A stretch of DNA of 64,000 nucleotides from Prorocentrum cordatum (taxonomy: Eukaryota; Sar; Dinophyceae; Prorocentrales; Prorocentraceae). Below, piece after piece: positions 21,440 to 33,722 of the stretch. Made by a program: the position numbers and the translations under genes. The stretch's first letter is position 1. Each line of letters starts with the position of its first letter. Under the pieces are notes generated by a model. That model ran no database searches, had not been told where the DNA came from, and worked only from the letters and a program-made list of their open reading frames with translations. The DNA lies in the NCBI GenBank assembly GCA_963575745.1, contig CAUYUJ010001699.1, forward strand, positions 34,020 through 98,019. Direction: 5' to 3'.

Positions 21440-21885
21440 CCACCAAAGGAGAGAAGACTGTGAGCAAATCTGAGCGTGAATGATCTGAGTGTGAGTGAGC
21501 CTGAGTGTGAGTAAAACCCGGTATGTTTGAGTTGAGTACGAGCGAGTCGAGGTATGACAGAGTCCGAGTAAAAATGGGTGTCTGAGTATGCGTAAGTCTG
21601 AGCATGAGTGAGTCTGGATGAGTGTGAGTCACAGTGTGATTAAGTCTGAGTGCGAGTGGGTCTGAGAATGAATTGACGAGTATGAGTCTGAAACTGATTG
21701 AGGAAGTGATGTGGTTGAGTCTGCGTGCTGAAGAGTGGCTCTGAGTAAGCGTGAGTCCGAGTATGAGTGAGTCAGAGCTGAGTGAGCCTGAATATAAGCG
21801 AGTCTGAGTATGAGTGAGTCTGAGTGTGAGTGAGTCTGAGTGCAAGCGAGACTGAGTGCGAGTGAGTCTGAGTTTGATGAGTGAA
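21440..21885. repeat. GAGTCTGAGTGTGAGT minisatellite
   Basis: Degenerate 6/12-bp words of GAGTGA, GTCTGA and GTATGA. The same family recurs at 44880-45010, 46160-46290 and 47090-47270. Confidence 0.85.
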
Positions 21886-22876
21886 TGTGAGCGTGAGTGT
21901 GAGGAAGAGGAGAATGCGGCAGGTTGGGGACCAGGAGGAGGAGGGAGGAAGAGTCGACGCGGTCTGAGTAATAACAATAATCCCATATCATGTTGATATG
22001 GAGAAAAAGAACCACGTCTTAGGAAATGGACAAGAGTTGCCTGCATTGGGGTATGTGTTCGGACGACGCGTTTCGGCCCCCTCGTCATTTCCTGGGAATT
22101 CGGCTCAGGGCTCGAGGCCACGAATGCTCCTGAATAGCTAGGGGTCCGCGCTCCCGAAGCCTCGAAACCTAGACGTCCGCAACCAGCCAGCCAGCAAACG
22201 GCCCAGATCAATAGCCAAGTATCCACCTAGACAACAAGCCAACAAGGCGAGTTGCCAGCCAGCCAACCGACAAGAAAACCAACCGACCTACAAACCAAGC
22301 GTGGCCACGCAAGCAATATGAGGGGGGCCGGCGGCAGCCGGCGAAACCCTTCACACAGAACGCGATTGAGTCGAAAAACGATGGTCGGACAAAAACAGCA
22401 TTTGAAAACTCGTGATGCTTCATCTCAGCGCTTTTTGTTATTACCACCGCTTCTGTATGACCACTGGCTGGCATTACAAACGTGTCGTAATGCTCTCGCT
22501 TCTCCCCCCTCCGACCAAGCGGCACCGTAAAGCTCTGGGGAAACCAAAAGATACCGATACCACTACTCCCTGGACCTCTCCCGGGGTGCGTTCTGACCAG
22601 AATTTCGAGGCTGATCCAGCGGTGATGACGAGGGCCTCCCAGGAGGCCCAAGAAGGGGAGAACGAGGGAAGTGCAGCTGTATGGGTACCTTTTCCCCCTC
22701 TGAAGCTCGGGGCCATCGCCGCGGGGCGGCTAGGCGCCCCGCCAAAGAGCACATGGGGCCGCGCATACCACCGCGCCGTCTCCAGGACCGGCGTGCAGTA
22801 GACCTTCCAGGGCCGTGCGGCGGAGGAGCTCAGTGCGGCGCCCCGCCTCCCGAGTCCCGCGTGCACGCATGAGACT
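21886..22876. other. No supported gene
   Basis: Mostly unique DNA. 22160-22300 has loose CCAGCCAGC / CAACCGAC words. Frames on both strands cross this stretch without recognisable motifs. Confidence 0.4.
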
Positions 22877-23247
22877 CTCATCATCAGTAGCAACAGTACC
22901 AGCATCATTATCAACAACATCATCATCAAACTCATCATCATAATCAGCATCAGCATCCGCATCATCCGCATTGTCAGCATCATCACACCCATCATCCTCA
23001 TACCCATCACCACTATCATCATCATCACCATCATCCTCATCACCATCGTCATCATCATCATCATCATCATCATCAGCATCAGCATCAGCATCACCGCCAT
23101 CATCGTCATCATCAGCTTCCACTTCTTCTTCTTCATCACCGCCATCAGCATCATCACCATCGTCCGCATCTGCATCATCATCATCCTCCTCAACCCCATC
23201 CCCATCCTCCTCATCACCATCATCACCATCATCACCATCATCATCCA

Positions 23248-23303
<56 letters not shown>

Positions 23304-23565
23304 GCATCCGCATCCGCATCATCATCCTCATCCCCATCCCAATCCTCATCAGCAGCATCATCAACAGGACGGGTGACAGGCCTTGGGCGGCTTGCGGCGG
23401 CTTTGCGAGGAGCGCGTCGTCCGCAGGAGAGGGATCATCAGCATCATGAGCAGCATCATCAGAATCCACATCCTCCTCCTCCTCCTCCTCTTCCTCCTCA
23501 TCATCCTCATCATCGTCATCATCAGCATCATCATTATCAGCAGCAAGTTCGGAATCATCAGCATG

Positions 23566-23607
<42 letters not shown>

Positions 23608-23990
23608 AGCCGCATCATCATCACCATCAACATCATCAGCAGCTCCTTCTTCATCATCCAAAGCATCATCCTCAGCAGCATCATCATCCTAATCATCAGC
23701 AGCATCACCATGATCATCAGCATCATCATCATCATCATCATCATCAGCATCATCATCAGAATCAGCATCAGAATCATCACTATCATTACCAGTATGGTCA
23801 CCACTACCATCACCATCATCAGCATCATCAGAAGAATCATCATCATCACCAGCATCATCAACATCATCATCCGCATCAGCATCACCCCATCATCAGCATC
23901 ACCCCCCTCCACCTAATCATCATCATCAGCAGACGCATCTTCAGCATCAGCATCCCCATCATCACCAGCATCCTCATCATCCTGGCCATC
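22877..23990. repeat. CAT trinucleotide array 4
   Basis: Two long CAT blocks (22877-23366 and 23430-23990) with CTC and TCC interruptions, separated by about 60 bp of unique DNA. CAT is on the plus strand. Confidence 0.97.
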
Positions 23991-24112
23991 GCTCGGACGT
24001 CCATTCCCTGTATTTTTGTTCGTTTTCGTGCGTGGTTTTTTTCGCCAAATGATCAAGGATGCGCCCCGATGGTCCTCGCCGAAGGAAAAATGCACACGTC
24101 CGAGGGATGCCA
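23991..24112. other. Unique spacer between CAT arrays
   Basis: Ordinary sequence. Part of it (TTTTTCGCCAAATGATCAAG) is open on the plus strand but too short to interpret. Confidence 0.4.
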
Positions 24113-24185
24113 AGCATCATCAGCAGCAGCATGAACAAGAGCATCAGCATGTTCATCACAAGTATCATGTCAACAACATCACCAG

Positions 24186-24229
<44 letters not shown>

Positions 24230-24233
24230 GCAG

Positions 24234-24275
<42 letters not shown>

Positions 24276-24276
24276 G

Positions 24277-24310
<34 letters not shown>

Positions 24311-24389
24311 GCATCATCAGCATCATCATCATCATCATAAATAGCATCAGCATCATCATCATCAGCATCCTCATCATCACCATCCTTAA

Positions 24390-24439
<50 letters not shown>

Positions 24440-24666
24440 CCATCACCATCACCATCACCATCACCATCACCATCAGCATCATCATCCGCATCATCAGCAT
24501 CAGCATCATCATCAGCACCATCAGCGTCATCGTCAGCATCATTGTCATCAGCATCGTCCCCAGCATCATCGTAATCAGCATCATCATCATCATCATCATC
24601 ATCATGAGGATCAGAATCGCCATAATTGTTAGCATCATCAGCATCGTTATCATCAACATTATCAGT

Positions 24667-24706
<40 letters not shown>

Positions 24707-24914
24707 GCCTCATCATCGTCATCAGCAACGTTATCATCATAACCATCGTAACCATTATCAGAACCAGCATCACAGTCATCGTCGGCATCATCATCAGCAT
24801 GATCACCACCATCATCAACATCATCATCATCATCATCGTCATCGCCATCAGCATCATCATCATCATCAGCATCAGCATCATCAGCATCATCATCAGCATC
24901 AGCATTATGATCAG

Positions 24915-24962
<48 letters not shown>

Positions 24963-25217
24963 AAATATCATCCTGCTCCTCCTCCTCATCCTCCTCCGTC
25001 CTCCTCCGTCCTCCTCCATCCGCCATGTTGTTTCCTGCCCCTCCTCCTCCCCCGTTCTCCTCCATCCGCCCTCCTGCCCGTCTCCTCCCTCCCCCTTCCT
25101 CCCTCGCCTTCATTCCTGTGAACTCGTCGCTCCTCCCAGCTCCTTTCTCTCACATCCTCCTCCTCTTCGTCCTGCTCCTCATCCTCCTCCTCATCCTCCT
25201 CTTCCTCCTCCTCGTCG

Positions 25218-25273
<56 letters not shown>

Positions 25274-25305
25274 AGCAGCATCATCAGCATCATCATCAGC
25301 ATCAG

Positions 25306-25352
<47 letters not shown>

Positions 25353-25530
25353 GCATCATCATCTTCGTCCTCGTCTTCCTCATCCTCATTCTCCTCTTTC
25401 TTCTCCTTGTCCTCCTCCCCCTGCTCCTCCTCATCATCTGCATCAGCATCACTACCGACACCGCCACCTCATCATCGTGATCATCCTCAACAGCAGCATC
25501 ATCAGCATCATCATAATCATAATCATGATT

Positions 25531-25583
<53 letters not shown>

Positions 25584-25900
25584 GAGCAGCTTCGTCATCA
25601 GTATCATCATCAGCATCATTATCAGCATAATCATCATCAGCTGCTCCTTCTTCATCATCAGCAGCATCATCACCATCATCATCGTCCTCGCCCTCCGCCT
25701 CCTCATCATCCTCATCATGATCACCATCACCATCACCATCACCATCACCATCATCATCATCATCAGCATCACCACCATCATCATCATCATCATCATCGTC
25801 ATCATGAACATCATCATCGTCATCATCATCATCCTCAGCCTCAGCCTCATCCTCATCCTCCTGATCATCATCAGCATTGTCAACTATATCCTCCACACCA
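24113..25900. repeat. CAT trinucleotide array 5 with CTC-rich interlude
   Basis: CAT repeats at 24113-24962, 25210-25370 and 25480-25890 with a CTC/TCC-rich interlude at 24970-25205 and 25375-25440. It contains (CACCAT)n subarrays near 24436-24478 and 25722-25752. Confidence 0.95.
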
Positions 25901-26330
25901 ATTTTATGTTAATCCTAATAACTGTCCCGTTACTCCTCCTTGTCATCCTCGTCCTCCTCCTCCTTCTCTTCCTCCTCCTCCTCCTCCTCCTCCTCCTCCT
26001 CCTCCCCCTCATCCTCCCACATGTTTCCTCCAGTGGTCTCGTCCTTCCTCCCAGTGAAGCCAAGGTTTCAACAACACTTGAATATGTATTGAGTTGACCA
26101 GACTAGCGACTCAAGACTCAAGACTCAAGACCGCGAAACAATTGAATATCGATGTACTTGTGTTGGCGGTCGGGTTCAATCGCGCAGCCAAACTGCTTCC
26201 TGAAACAAGACATTCGAAACCAAAGTGCGTGATATGTGATCCCAGTCGAGGGTTCATAGCCCTCCACGATGGGATGGGCCCCAGGGTTCCAAAGCCCCCC
26301 ACCCAAGGTGGGATTGTGGGGGGGAACGAC
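25901..26330. other. (CTC)n tract and unique DNA, no gene
   Basis: 25945-26010 is CTC microsatellite. After 26090 the sequence is unique with a small GACTCAAGACTCAAGA repeat and no recognisable protein. Confidence 0.5.
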
Positions 26331-26450
26331 GATGACGACGACAACGACGACGACACAAATGCCGGCGCCGGCGCCGACGCCGACGCCAACGCTGACGGAA
26401 GACGACGACGACGACGACGACGACAACGACGACGACGACGACAAACCACA
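26331..26450. repeat. (GAC)n microsatellite
   Basis: GACGAC units with GCCGGC interruptions near 26360-26395. Confidence 0.9.
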
Positions 26451-26643
26451 ACACACCCACAGAAGGAGGGGGGAGCATCAGAGCCCTCCACCACGCCACG
26501 CTCACAGGGCTGCGACCACTTGGGGGGGTTGGCATCGATCTCATTCGCGAGGCCTTCGCAAGGCTCACGGGCATACCCATCCAGCGAGAGGGGTGGGGCT
26601 CGTTTCCGTACGCATTGGGGGGCCACCCTGGGCCACTTTCATC

Positions 26644-26674
<31 letters not shown>

Positions 26675-26839
26675 TCGAATCCGAGATCAGGCAATCACCA
26701 GGCGGAGGACTATAGAATGAGCAAGAAAAACAATAGTGGCACACGTCCCTGACACCAGGGACCCGGCCTCAGGTTACACCGACGCCCACGGAGAAAGTCA
26801 AATACTGATCAGAATCGAAGCCCGAAGAAAGCACTCTTA
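26451..26839. other. No gene; short (TA)n(CA)n tract
   Basis: 26644-26676 is TATATA followed by CACACACA. The rest is unique. Confidence 0.5.
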
Positions 26840-27125
26840 GCATAGCTGTTCTGATACGCGTTCCCGTCTAGGCACGGCGGAAACGTGTCGTTTGCCCAAT
26901 CGTCAGAAGCGGGGCAACGCGCGAAATAGCGAACTGGCGTTCCCGCCCAAGCGCGCCGCTGATTACGTCTGAAATTGGGGACGGCAAACGATTATTGCTC
27001 GCAGAAACGTCAAACGCGGGGCCGCGCCCGCCAGAGCGAAGTGTCGTTTACGCCCAAGCGCTGCGCGGACTTCAATTGAGAGCTGCGTTCCCGCTCGTGC
27101 GCGGCGCATGGCTTGCCGTCGCCAA
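26840..27125. repeat. GCGTTCCCGCCCAAGCGC diverged repeat
   Basis: About four diverged units of 60-70 bp that share GCGTTCCCG(C/T)C, AAGCG(C/G)G and CGTTTGCC-like words. Confidence 0.5.
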
Positions 27126-28000
27126 TCCGTTCGTAAACACGGCTGCGCACTGAAGAACTGAATAGTGTTGTCGTCGAAGCTTCGCGCAAAGACTTTGGAA
27201 GCCTGCCCTGTACTTTCCCTCGCTGGCACTGTGACAACCTCAGTCTCTGGTCTGCAGACTGCTCCAGCCCCTATCGGCACCCAGCCCAGCGACGGTTTGC
27301 GCGGGCAGGGGGGCGCGACCCCAGGCTCCCAGAAGTCGTGGCCGGATGCTTTGTCGTTGGACCTGGAGGGGGGGCAACGGAAAATGGCACGGCGTTGCCA
27401 AGAGTGCCGAAAGTGTCCCGGGATTTCCCGGGACCCCCCCACGGCCTCCAGCACAATCTACGAGGCCAAAGTGGGCCCAGAGGTTCCAAAATGGTGCGAA
27501 AAGCTGGGAACACCTTTGGCAAGAGACACGTTTGGCAACCCCCGGAGATGGAAGGATGAGAGAAGCGAAGGACGGGAAGCGAGGGGAAGGAAGGGAAGAT
27601 GAGAGAAGAGGGGACCATAATGGCGGGAGGCGGAAGGGAACAGGAGGGAAGGGAGGAGCGGAGCGGACAGGGGGCGTGACCAGTGAGGGATTCAATGGAA
27701 GAGAAAGCGTCGAGGAGGATCGACGACGCGAGGAAGAAGGCCACGCGGGAGAGGGGAAGCGAGGTGAGAGGGTCACCGATCGGAATGGGGGGGCGACGAT
27801 AAACACACGCATGCGCATCCTCAACGAGACCTAATAGCGGCGCGATTACCATGAAAAGGGAAGAATGAAGCGACGGCGATCCCCCTTTCCATGGGCAGCG
27901 GTGCCGGAGGCCCTGCACGCAGGGCACCTGCCACTCCCAGGAACTTGACTTGACCCCCCTCTCTGCGATGGGGGCGGGTCATCAGCAACGCCGAAGGAAG
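27126..28000. other. No supported gene
   Basis: 27550-27760 is purine-rich (GAAGGGAAGATGAGAGAAGA). Frames on both strands are compositional. Confidence 0.4.
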
Positions 28001-30289
28001 CGAGATAGGAGGCCTGGAGGCGAGAGGGGGCGCTGGGACCCCCACCCTGGACACTGCGAGCGCTGGGGGCCAGACCGCTGCTCACCCCGCTCCTTCCCCC
28101 CTCTCGCTTGCCACGCCGCCGCCTCTGCGCGCCGCTCGAACGCGCGCAGAGGCCGAGGGGCGCGGCCTCGAAGCCCCACCCAGCCTCCACGGGGCCCGGG
28201 CCCCCACCCCCGCCCGCGGCGGAACGGCGAGGGCCCCCGAACGGAGGGGGGCGCACCGGCCGCCGCTCGGAAACTCCCCCTGCGCAGGGGCCGCCGCCGA
28301 GCCCCACCCAGCTCGCGACCCAGGGCGCCCGGTCGACATCCCCTCGGCCGGGATCTATCCCAAGCGGCCACGCGCGACAACACCGCGGCGCGCGGAGGGC
28401 GCCGCCTGCTGAACCGCTCGCGGGCCGCCGCCTCCTCGCCGGCATCTTCTCCCGCCAGGGGGGCGTTGCCGCGACCGCGCCGGCTCCGCCCCCGCGATCT
28501 CGCCCTCGGCGCGCTGAGCGGGGCTGCCCTATGAGACGGCCGCCCTCTCCTCGGCGGTCGACTCGCGGCGCCCCTTGGCGGCCAACGTCGCCGCGTCGAG
28601 CACGCGCCCCCCGCGGGTCCGCGGCCGCCACGCGGAGCCCGAGATACTCGCCGAAGTTCGCCTTCTCCACGCTGCCGGGGTCGCCCGCCCCCCGGCCCGC
28701 CTCGCGCGGCAGCAACCCTGGGCCCCGCCCCGCCATGAACGGGCCCCGACCGCCGAGAGCTCGGCCAGGAGAACCGCCACCGTCCGCTCGTTGGGCTCGT
28801 TCCTGGGCACTGCACTGGCGCCCCCCAGGCCATCTGCTGGACCCGCCCTGTCGAAGGCCGCCCTCGGGCGGAAATCTCCGGGCCTCGGGGGCGGCCCCAT
28901 GCCGGGGAACGCGCCGAAGAGCGACCGCCAGGCCTCTCGCGCCGTCTGCCCTGCCCGCGCACGAGCAGAGGAGGGAAGGAGGGGGGGGGCATCTCCCCAG
29001 CTGCCCGCGCGCGCCGGCGAGCTCTTCGCACGCCGCCGCCCAGCGGCGGCCCCCGGCCACCTAGCCCCACGAGCGGCCCCTCCAGACCAAGACCATTCCT
29101 CGGGGATCGGGCTCGGGGCACCCCCATGCCGCCCGCGCCCCCGAGCGATCCGCGACGCGAATGGCGCAGTCAACGCGGAGGCCGAGCCCGCCCGTCTCGG
29201 GGCAGCACCGCGCCTTGGCCCTTTGCGCCGGGAAGCCGAAGGGCGCCGAGACAGGGCGGCATCACAACGCAGAGGGCGCGTGTCCCGATGCACCGCGAGC
29301 TCGATCGAACTGCCTCGCCTCGATCGCCTTCAGGCATCGACGTCTGCAATCTGATCCACGGGGCAGTCGCAGCGCCGGGCTGGCCCCGAACCTTCTGGCC
29401 CCCCGTTCTGGGGCGCCCGATCTGCCAAAAGAGAAGTCGACGCTGTTGCCGTGGATCTCGCCTTCGATAACGCTGGCCAGCAGGCCCCGCGCGCCCTCGC
29501 GGACCTCCACGGGCCGCCACGCCGCGCGCGCGGCTGCGGGCGGGGGGGGGGGCGGCGACGCGCCAACGCGCGGGCGGGGCTCGCGCCCCGAAGGGTCGCA
29601 GGGAGCCCCGCCGCCGCTCGCGCCTGCGTCCGCCGCCATGAGAGGGGGCCCCTCGGCTGAGCTTCGCCAGCACCGCCGAGGGGCGCCTCCACGTTCGCGG
29701 CGACCCGACGGGCCACTGACCGAGCAGAAGGCCTGGCGTAAGGGCCCTGGCCTGCCACGCGCTCCGCGCCTGCTTCAGCGCGTCGCGCCTGGCTGGGCGC
29801 CGTCGGCCCTGCGGCTCGGCAACCCGGGCGCGCGCGCGCAGCCCATCAGGCGCGCCCCGCGACGCCGCCCCGCGCCCGCCCAGGGTCGACGCAGGACCGC
29901 GCCGCCCCAAGCGAGGGCGCCCCCATATCCACGAGCAGCACAACCAGACGAAGCTTCCAACGAGACCACTCCTGCGCCTCCCGCCCGAGACGGCTCTCCC
30001 GTGCAGCCGCGCGGCACCGCCAAGAGACGGGCCCCCGCCATTGCGCGGCGTTGGCGCCGCAGACGCCCCTCGGCTGGCCGCACCCTCCAGCATGGTTCGT
30101 ACAAGGCAGCCCCAGGGTGTCCTCAGCCGCCCCTGCACTGGCCAGCCACTGCCTGGTTCACGAACGCCCTCGGCGGCCGCCGCGCTACCCCCCGGCTGAG
30201 GTCCGCAGCCGCCGCCACCTGCGCGAGCGCCCCCTCGGCCTCGTCCGCCTGATGCCTCGGGCGCGAGCCGGAGGAGATTGTTTCTGCCG
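28001..30289 (-). pseudogene. GC-rich, coding-like but broken region
   Basis: Very GC-rich DNA in which several minus-strand segments look like protein but lie in different phases. One contains NERTVAVLLAELSAVGA (about 28740-28810). Another contains SVEKANFGEYLGLRVA (about 28615-28665). A third contains LLASVIEGEIHGNSVDFSFG (about 29420-29480). No single frame joins them, no family was recognised and no splice sites can be assigned. It could be a decayed gene, or exons separated by non-canonical dinoflagellate introns, or chance in GC-rich DNA. Confidence 0.25.
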
Positions 30290-30730
30290 GCGCTTCTACG
30301 CGTGCTCCCCGTCTACCGCCTGGTCGACGAGCTCCCTCAAAGGCACCTCCGTCGCGCCGGGGCCCTCCGCCGCCGACCTCCAGCCTGCTCGAGCGGCCCC
30401 CGACCGCTTGCCCGCCTGTCAAACGCACCCGACGCGGGCTGAGGAGGCGGTAGCAATGGATCGCTCTGCTGACTTCCATCGTCGCATCTGCACCTGCCCA
30501 TCGTCTACCGCCCGGCCAACGAGCTCACACGGCGGCGCCCCCATCGCGTCGAGGCCCTCGGCCGCCGCCGCCTTCTCGAGCGCACCCCAAACGCAGGCCC
30601 GCCTGCAAGAGCGCCCGCCGCGGGCCGAGGAAGTAGCGGCCGTGGAGCACCTTGCTGACCTCCGCCGAGCGGGCTGCTCTCCGCGGCGGGGCGCTCCTCC
30701 TCCGCGCACCTGCGCGCCCGCTTTCCTCCG
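30290..30730. repeat. 186-bp tandem repeat, at least two units
   Basis: On the minus strand two segments 186 bp apart (from about 30662 and 30476) encode parallel strings beginning EVSKVLH / EVSRAIH and ending GPRRDGG in both. A partial third unit lies below 30290. The repeat may belong to the coding-like region before it. Confidence 0.6.
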
Positions 30731-30916
30731 CGCGGCGTCCTCCGAGCAACTCCGCGCGAAGCCCCCCCCCTCCCACCTTGGGCAGCGGGTCTCTCGATCA
30801 ACCCACCCATGTCCAACCCCGCGTACTCGACAAGCCGCTGAAGCAAGCGTCGAAGTCGAGGGGGGCCCGGGCGGGGGCAGTCTGAGATCCGGGTTTCTTG
30901 TCGCTGGTCGCCAGTC
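30731..30916. other. No gene seen
   Basis: GC-rich spacer. Confidence 0.4.
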
Positions 30917-31015
30917 CTCCTCCTCCTCCTCCTCCTCCTCCTCCTCCTCCTCCTCCTCCTCCTCTTCCTCCTCATCACCATCTTCATCATCACCATCGTC
31001 ATCAGCATCATCATC

Positions 31016-31073
<58 letters not shown>

Positions 31074-31158
31074 CAATCACCATCATCATCATCATCAGCA
31101 GCAGCATCAGTATCATCATCATCGTCACCATCATCACCAGCATCATCACCATCAGCAC

Positions 31159-31205
<47 letters not shown>
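30917..31205. repeat. (TCC)n tract and CAT array 6
   Basis: 30917-30975 is CTC/TCC repeat and 30976-31205 is CAT/CAC repeat, CAT on the plus strand. Confidence 0.95.
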
Positions 31206-31329
31206 CCCTCCTCCTCCCCCTCCATTCTTTCTCGTAAAACAACTTCTCCATGTCGCACCCCGAGGCAAGTTTCCAAGGCGGCCCGGGCGTTTCGCCTGAG
31301 ATATCCTCACCATTTATGGCCCTGAAGCT

Positions 31330-31690
31330 TTAAAAACGGAGACAGATTTACAAATGGAGGGCGGGCGGTTTTCAAAATGTAGCTCTCACCATAGCGCCGC
31401 GCACATTCGTTTTAAAAGCTGACCAGTTTTTCATGGATTGACGGCGGGTGGTTTTCAAAATGTTGATCTCGCCTTTGCGCCGAGCATATTCGATTGAAAA
31501 ACTTGCAACAGCTTCACGGGTTGAGGGTGGGTCGTTTTCAACATGTGGCTCTCGCGTTAGCACCGCGCACAATCTCTTTAAAAATGTGCAAGAGTTTCAC
31601 GGATTGAAGGCGGTTCCTTTTCAAAATGTAACTCTCGCACCAGCGCCGCGCACATTCGTTGTAGAAATTGCAAGAGCCCCACGGGTTCCC
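31330..31690. repeat. ~83-bp tandem repeat, four units
   Basis: Each unit contains GGTTTTCAAAATGT, CTCTCGC..AGCGCCGCGC and a TTCACGGATTGAAGGCGG-like end. Unit starts are near 31367, 31450, 31533 and 31615. CGCCGCGCACATTCGTT resembles words in the 35.6 kb repeat. Confidence 0.9.
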
Positions 31691-32260
31691 ATGATCAGCG
31701 CATCAAAAACTGTGCTGTTGGAACGAGTCTGGATAATGAGGGCGCAACAGTTGCGTTGATTCGATGCGTACAAATCTCAGGGATCGTGTTCTGGCACGAT
31801 TCAACATCGCCAAGACGCAACGGTCAAGGTTGATCCGTGGCGTTGGAATCCCGAGAACATTGCTTTGGCATGTTTCAGGGTCTTCAATCGGTTGTCGTCC
31901 AACGAAGCAAGGGTTGATTCCATAATCGTTGATGACTCTGGGGTTTCCCCTGGTCCTCCTCCTCCTCCCCCTCCTCCTCCTCCTCCTCCTCCTCCTCCTC
32001 CTGCGAGCGCCGAAGCCTGGTCTGTGCCGTCGCCCGCGCCAGCGCCCGCATTGAGCTTCGCCAGCGTCGCGTCGAACCGGCAGCCGCCCTCCTTCGGTCC
32101 GCGCAGCCGCGCGGGCTCGGCCAGCAAGCACGGCAGCCAGGGCAGCGCGCTCGCCAGGCAGGGCCGCCTCCGCGCCCAGCGCGGTCTGGAGCTGGCGAGC
32201 GGTCGCGGCTTGCTAGGCTCCTCCTCCTCCTCCTCCTTTTCTTCCTCGTTTTCTTGACAC
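31691..32260. other. No gene; (CTC)n tract
   Basis: 31700-31945 is unique. 31950-32002 is CTC microsatellite. The rest is GC-rich. Confidence 0.5.
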
Positions 32261-32690
32261 TATTATTATTATACTCTTCTCATGTGTATCATTATTATTC
32301 TTAGTGTTATTATTGATATTATCAGTATTAGTATTTGTAATACTATTAGTAACAAAATTATTGTTAATAATATTCATGGTATTCTTAGTAGCCTTAGCAT
32401 TCTTAGTCTTATTAGTATTAGTATGAGTATTATTCGTCGTCGTCTTATTAATGTTATGTTTCTTCTTAATAATATGATTATTATAGTTCGCATGATTCTT
32501 ATTCTTAACACTATGCATATGTGTAAAATTATTTTTATTATTAGTATTAGTGTGTTTTTCTTAGTCGCATTATTCTTAGTAGTCTTATTCGTTGTATTAT
32601 TATTGATATTGGTATTATGTTTCTTCTTCGTCTTATTATTAATATCAATATTATTGTTAGTATTAATAGTATTCCCTACCTAAGCTCTGC
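32261..32690. repeat. AT-rich degenerate TTATTA sequence
   Basis: About 430 bp made of TTATTATT, TCTTAGTA and GTATTA words, far richer in AT than anything else in the window. No gene. Confidence 0.85.
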
Positions 32691-32797
32691 CTAGAAGGGT
32701 TCTTACTCTCTTTGCTTAAAGGGCCGGGCAGTGCTAACCGCCCCGGGCGGTTCCCCCAGTCCACGCCCCGCGGTTCCCCCAGTCCCCTGGGAGCTTT
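32691..32797. other. No gene seen
   Basis: Spacer with two CGGTTCCCCCAGTCC words. Confidence 0.5.
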
Positions 32798-33722
32798 AGC
32801 CTTAGCTTTAGCTTTAGCTTAGCTTTACCTTTAGCTTCAGCTTTAGCTTAGCTTGAGCTTAGCTTTAGCTAGTATTAGCTTAGCTTTAGCTTAGCTTTAG
32901 CTTAGCTTTAGCTTAGCTTCAGCTTAGTATTAGCTTATCTTTAGCTTAGCTTTAGCTTAGCTTCAGCTTAGCTTAGCTTATATTTAGCTTAGCTTTAGCT
33001 TAGCTGTAGCTTAGCTTTAGCTTAGCTTTAGCTTAGCTTTAGCTTAGATTTAGTTTAGCTTTAGCTTAGCTTCAGCTTAGTGTTAGCTTAGCTTTAGCTT
33101 AGCTTTAGCTTAGCTTTAGCTTAGCTGTAGCTTAGCTTTAGCTTAGCTTTAGCTTAGCTGTAGCTTAGCTTTAGCTTAGTGTTAGCTTAGTGTTAGCTTA
33201 GTGTTAGTTTAGCTTTAGCTTAGTGTTAGCTTAGCTTTAGCTTAGCTTTAGCTTAGCTTTAGCTTAGCTTCAGCTTAGCTTTAGCTTAGCTGTAGCTTAG
33301 CCTTAGCTTAGCTGTAGCTTAGCTTTCGCTTAGCTTCAGCTTAGCTTTCGCTTAGCTTCAGCTTAGCTTTAGCTTAGCTTTAGCTTAGCTTTAGCTTAGC
33401 TTTAGCTTAGTTTTAGCTTAGCCTTAGCTTAGCTTTAGCTTAGCTTTCGCTTAGCTTCAGCTTAGCTTCAGCTTAGATTTAGCTTAGCTTTAGCTTAGCT
33501 TTAGCTTAGCTGTAGCTTAGCTTTAGCTTATAGTTAGCTTTAGCTTTAGCTTAGCTTTAGCTTATATTTAGCTTTAGCTTCAGCTTAGCTTCAGCTTAGC
33601 TTTAGCTTAGCTTTAGCTTAGTGTTAACTTAGCCTTAGCTTAGCTTTAGCTTAGCGTTAGCTTAGCTTCAGCTTAGCTTTAGCGTAGCTTTAGCTTAGCT
33701 TTAGCTTAGCTTTAGCTTATCT
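32798..33722. repeat. TTTAGCTTAGC minisatellite (0.9 kb)
   Basis: About 75 units of the 12-mer AGCTTTAGCTTA with C, G or T changes mainly at the centre (TTCAGC, TGTAGC, GTGTTAGC). Length is well kept. AGCT dyads occur throughout. It is not the TTTAGGG telomere repeat. Confidence 0.97.

Noticed and set aside
27846-29127. Several overlapping minus- and plus-strand frames of 250-400 codons at 28-30 kb
   Set aside because: Very GC-rich DNA has few stop codons in any phase. Three or more frames are open at once and none matches a family along its length; only short stretches look protein-like, so a broken region is annotated instead.
32798-33722. Interstitial telomere array
   Set aside because: The unit is TTTAGCTTAGC, not TTTAGGG, and no GGG run occurs.
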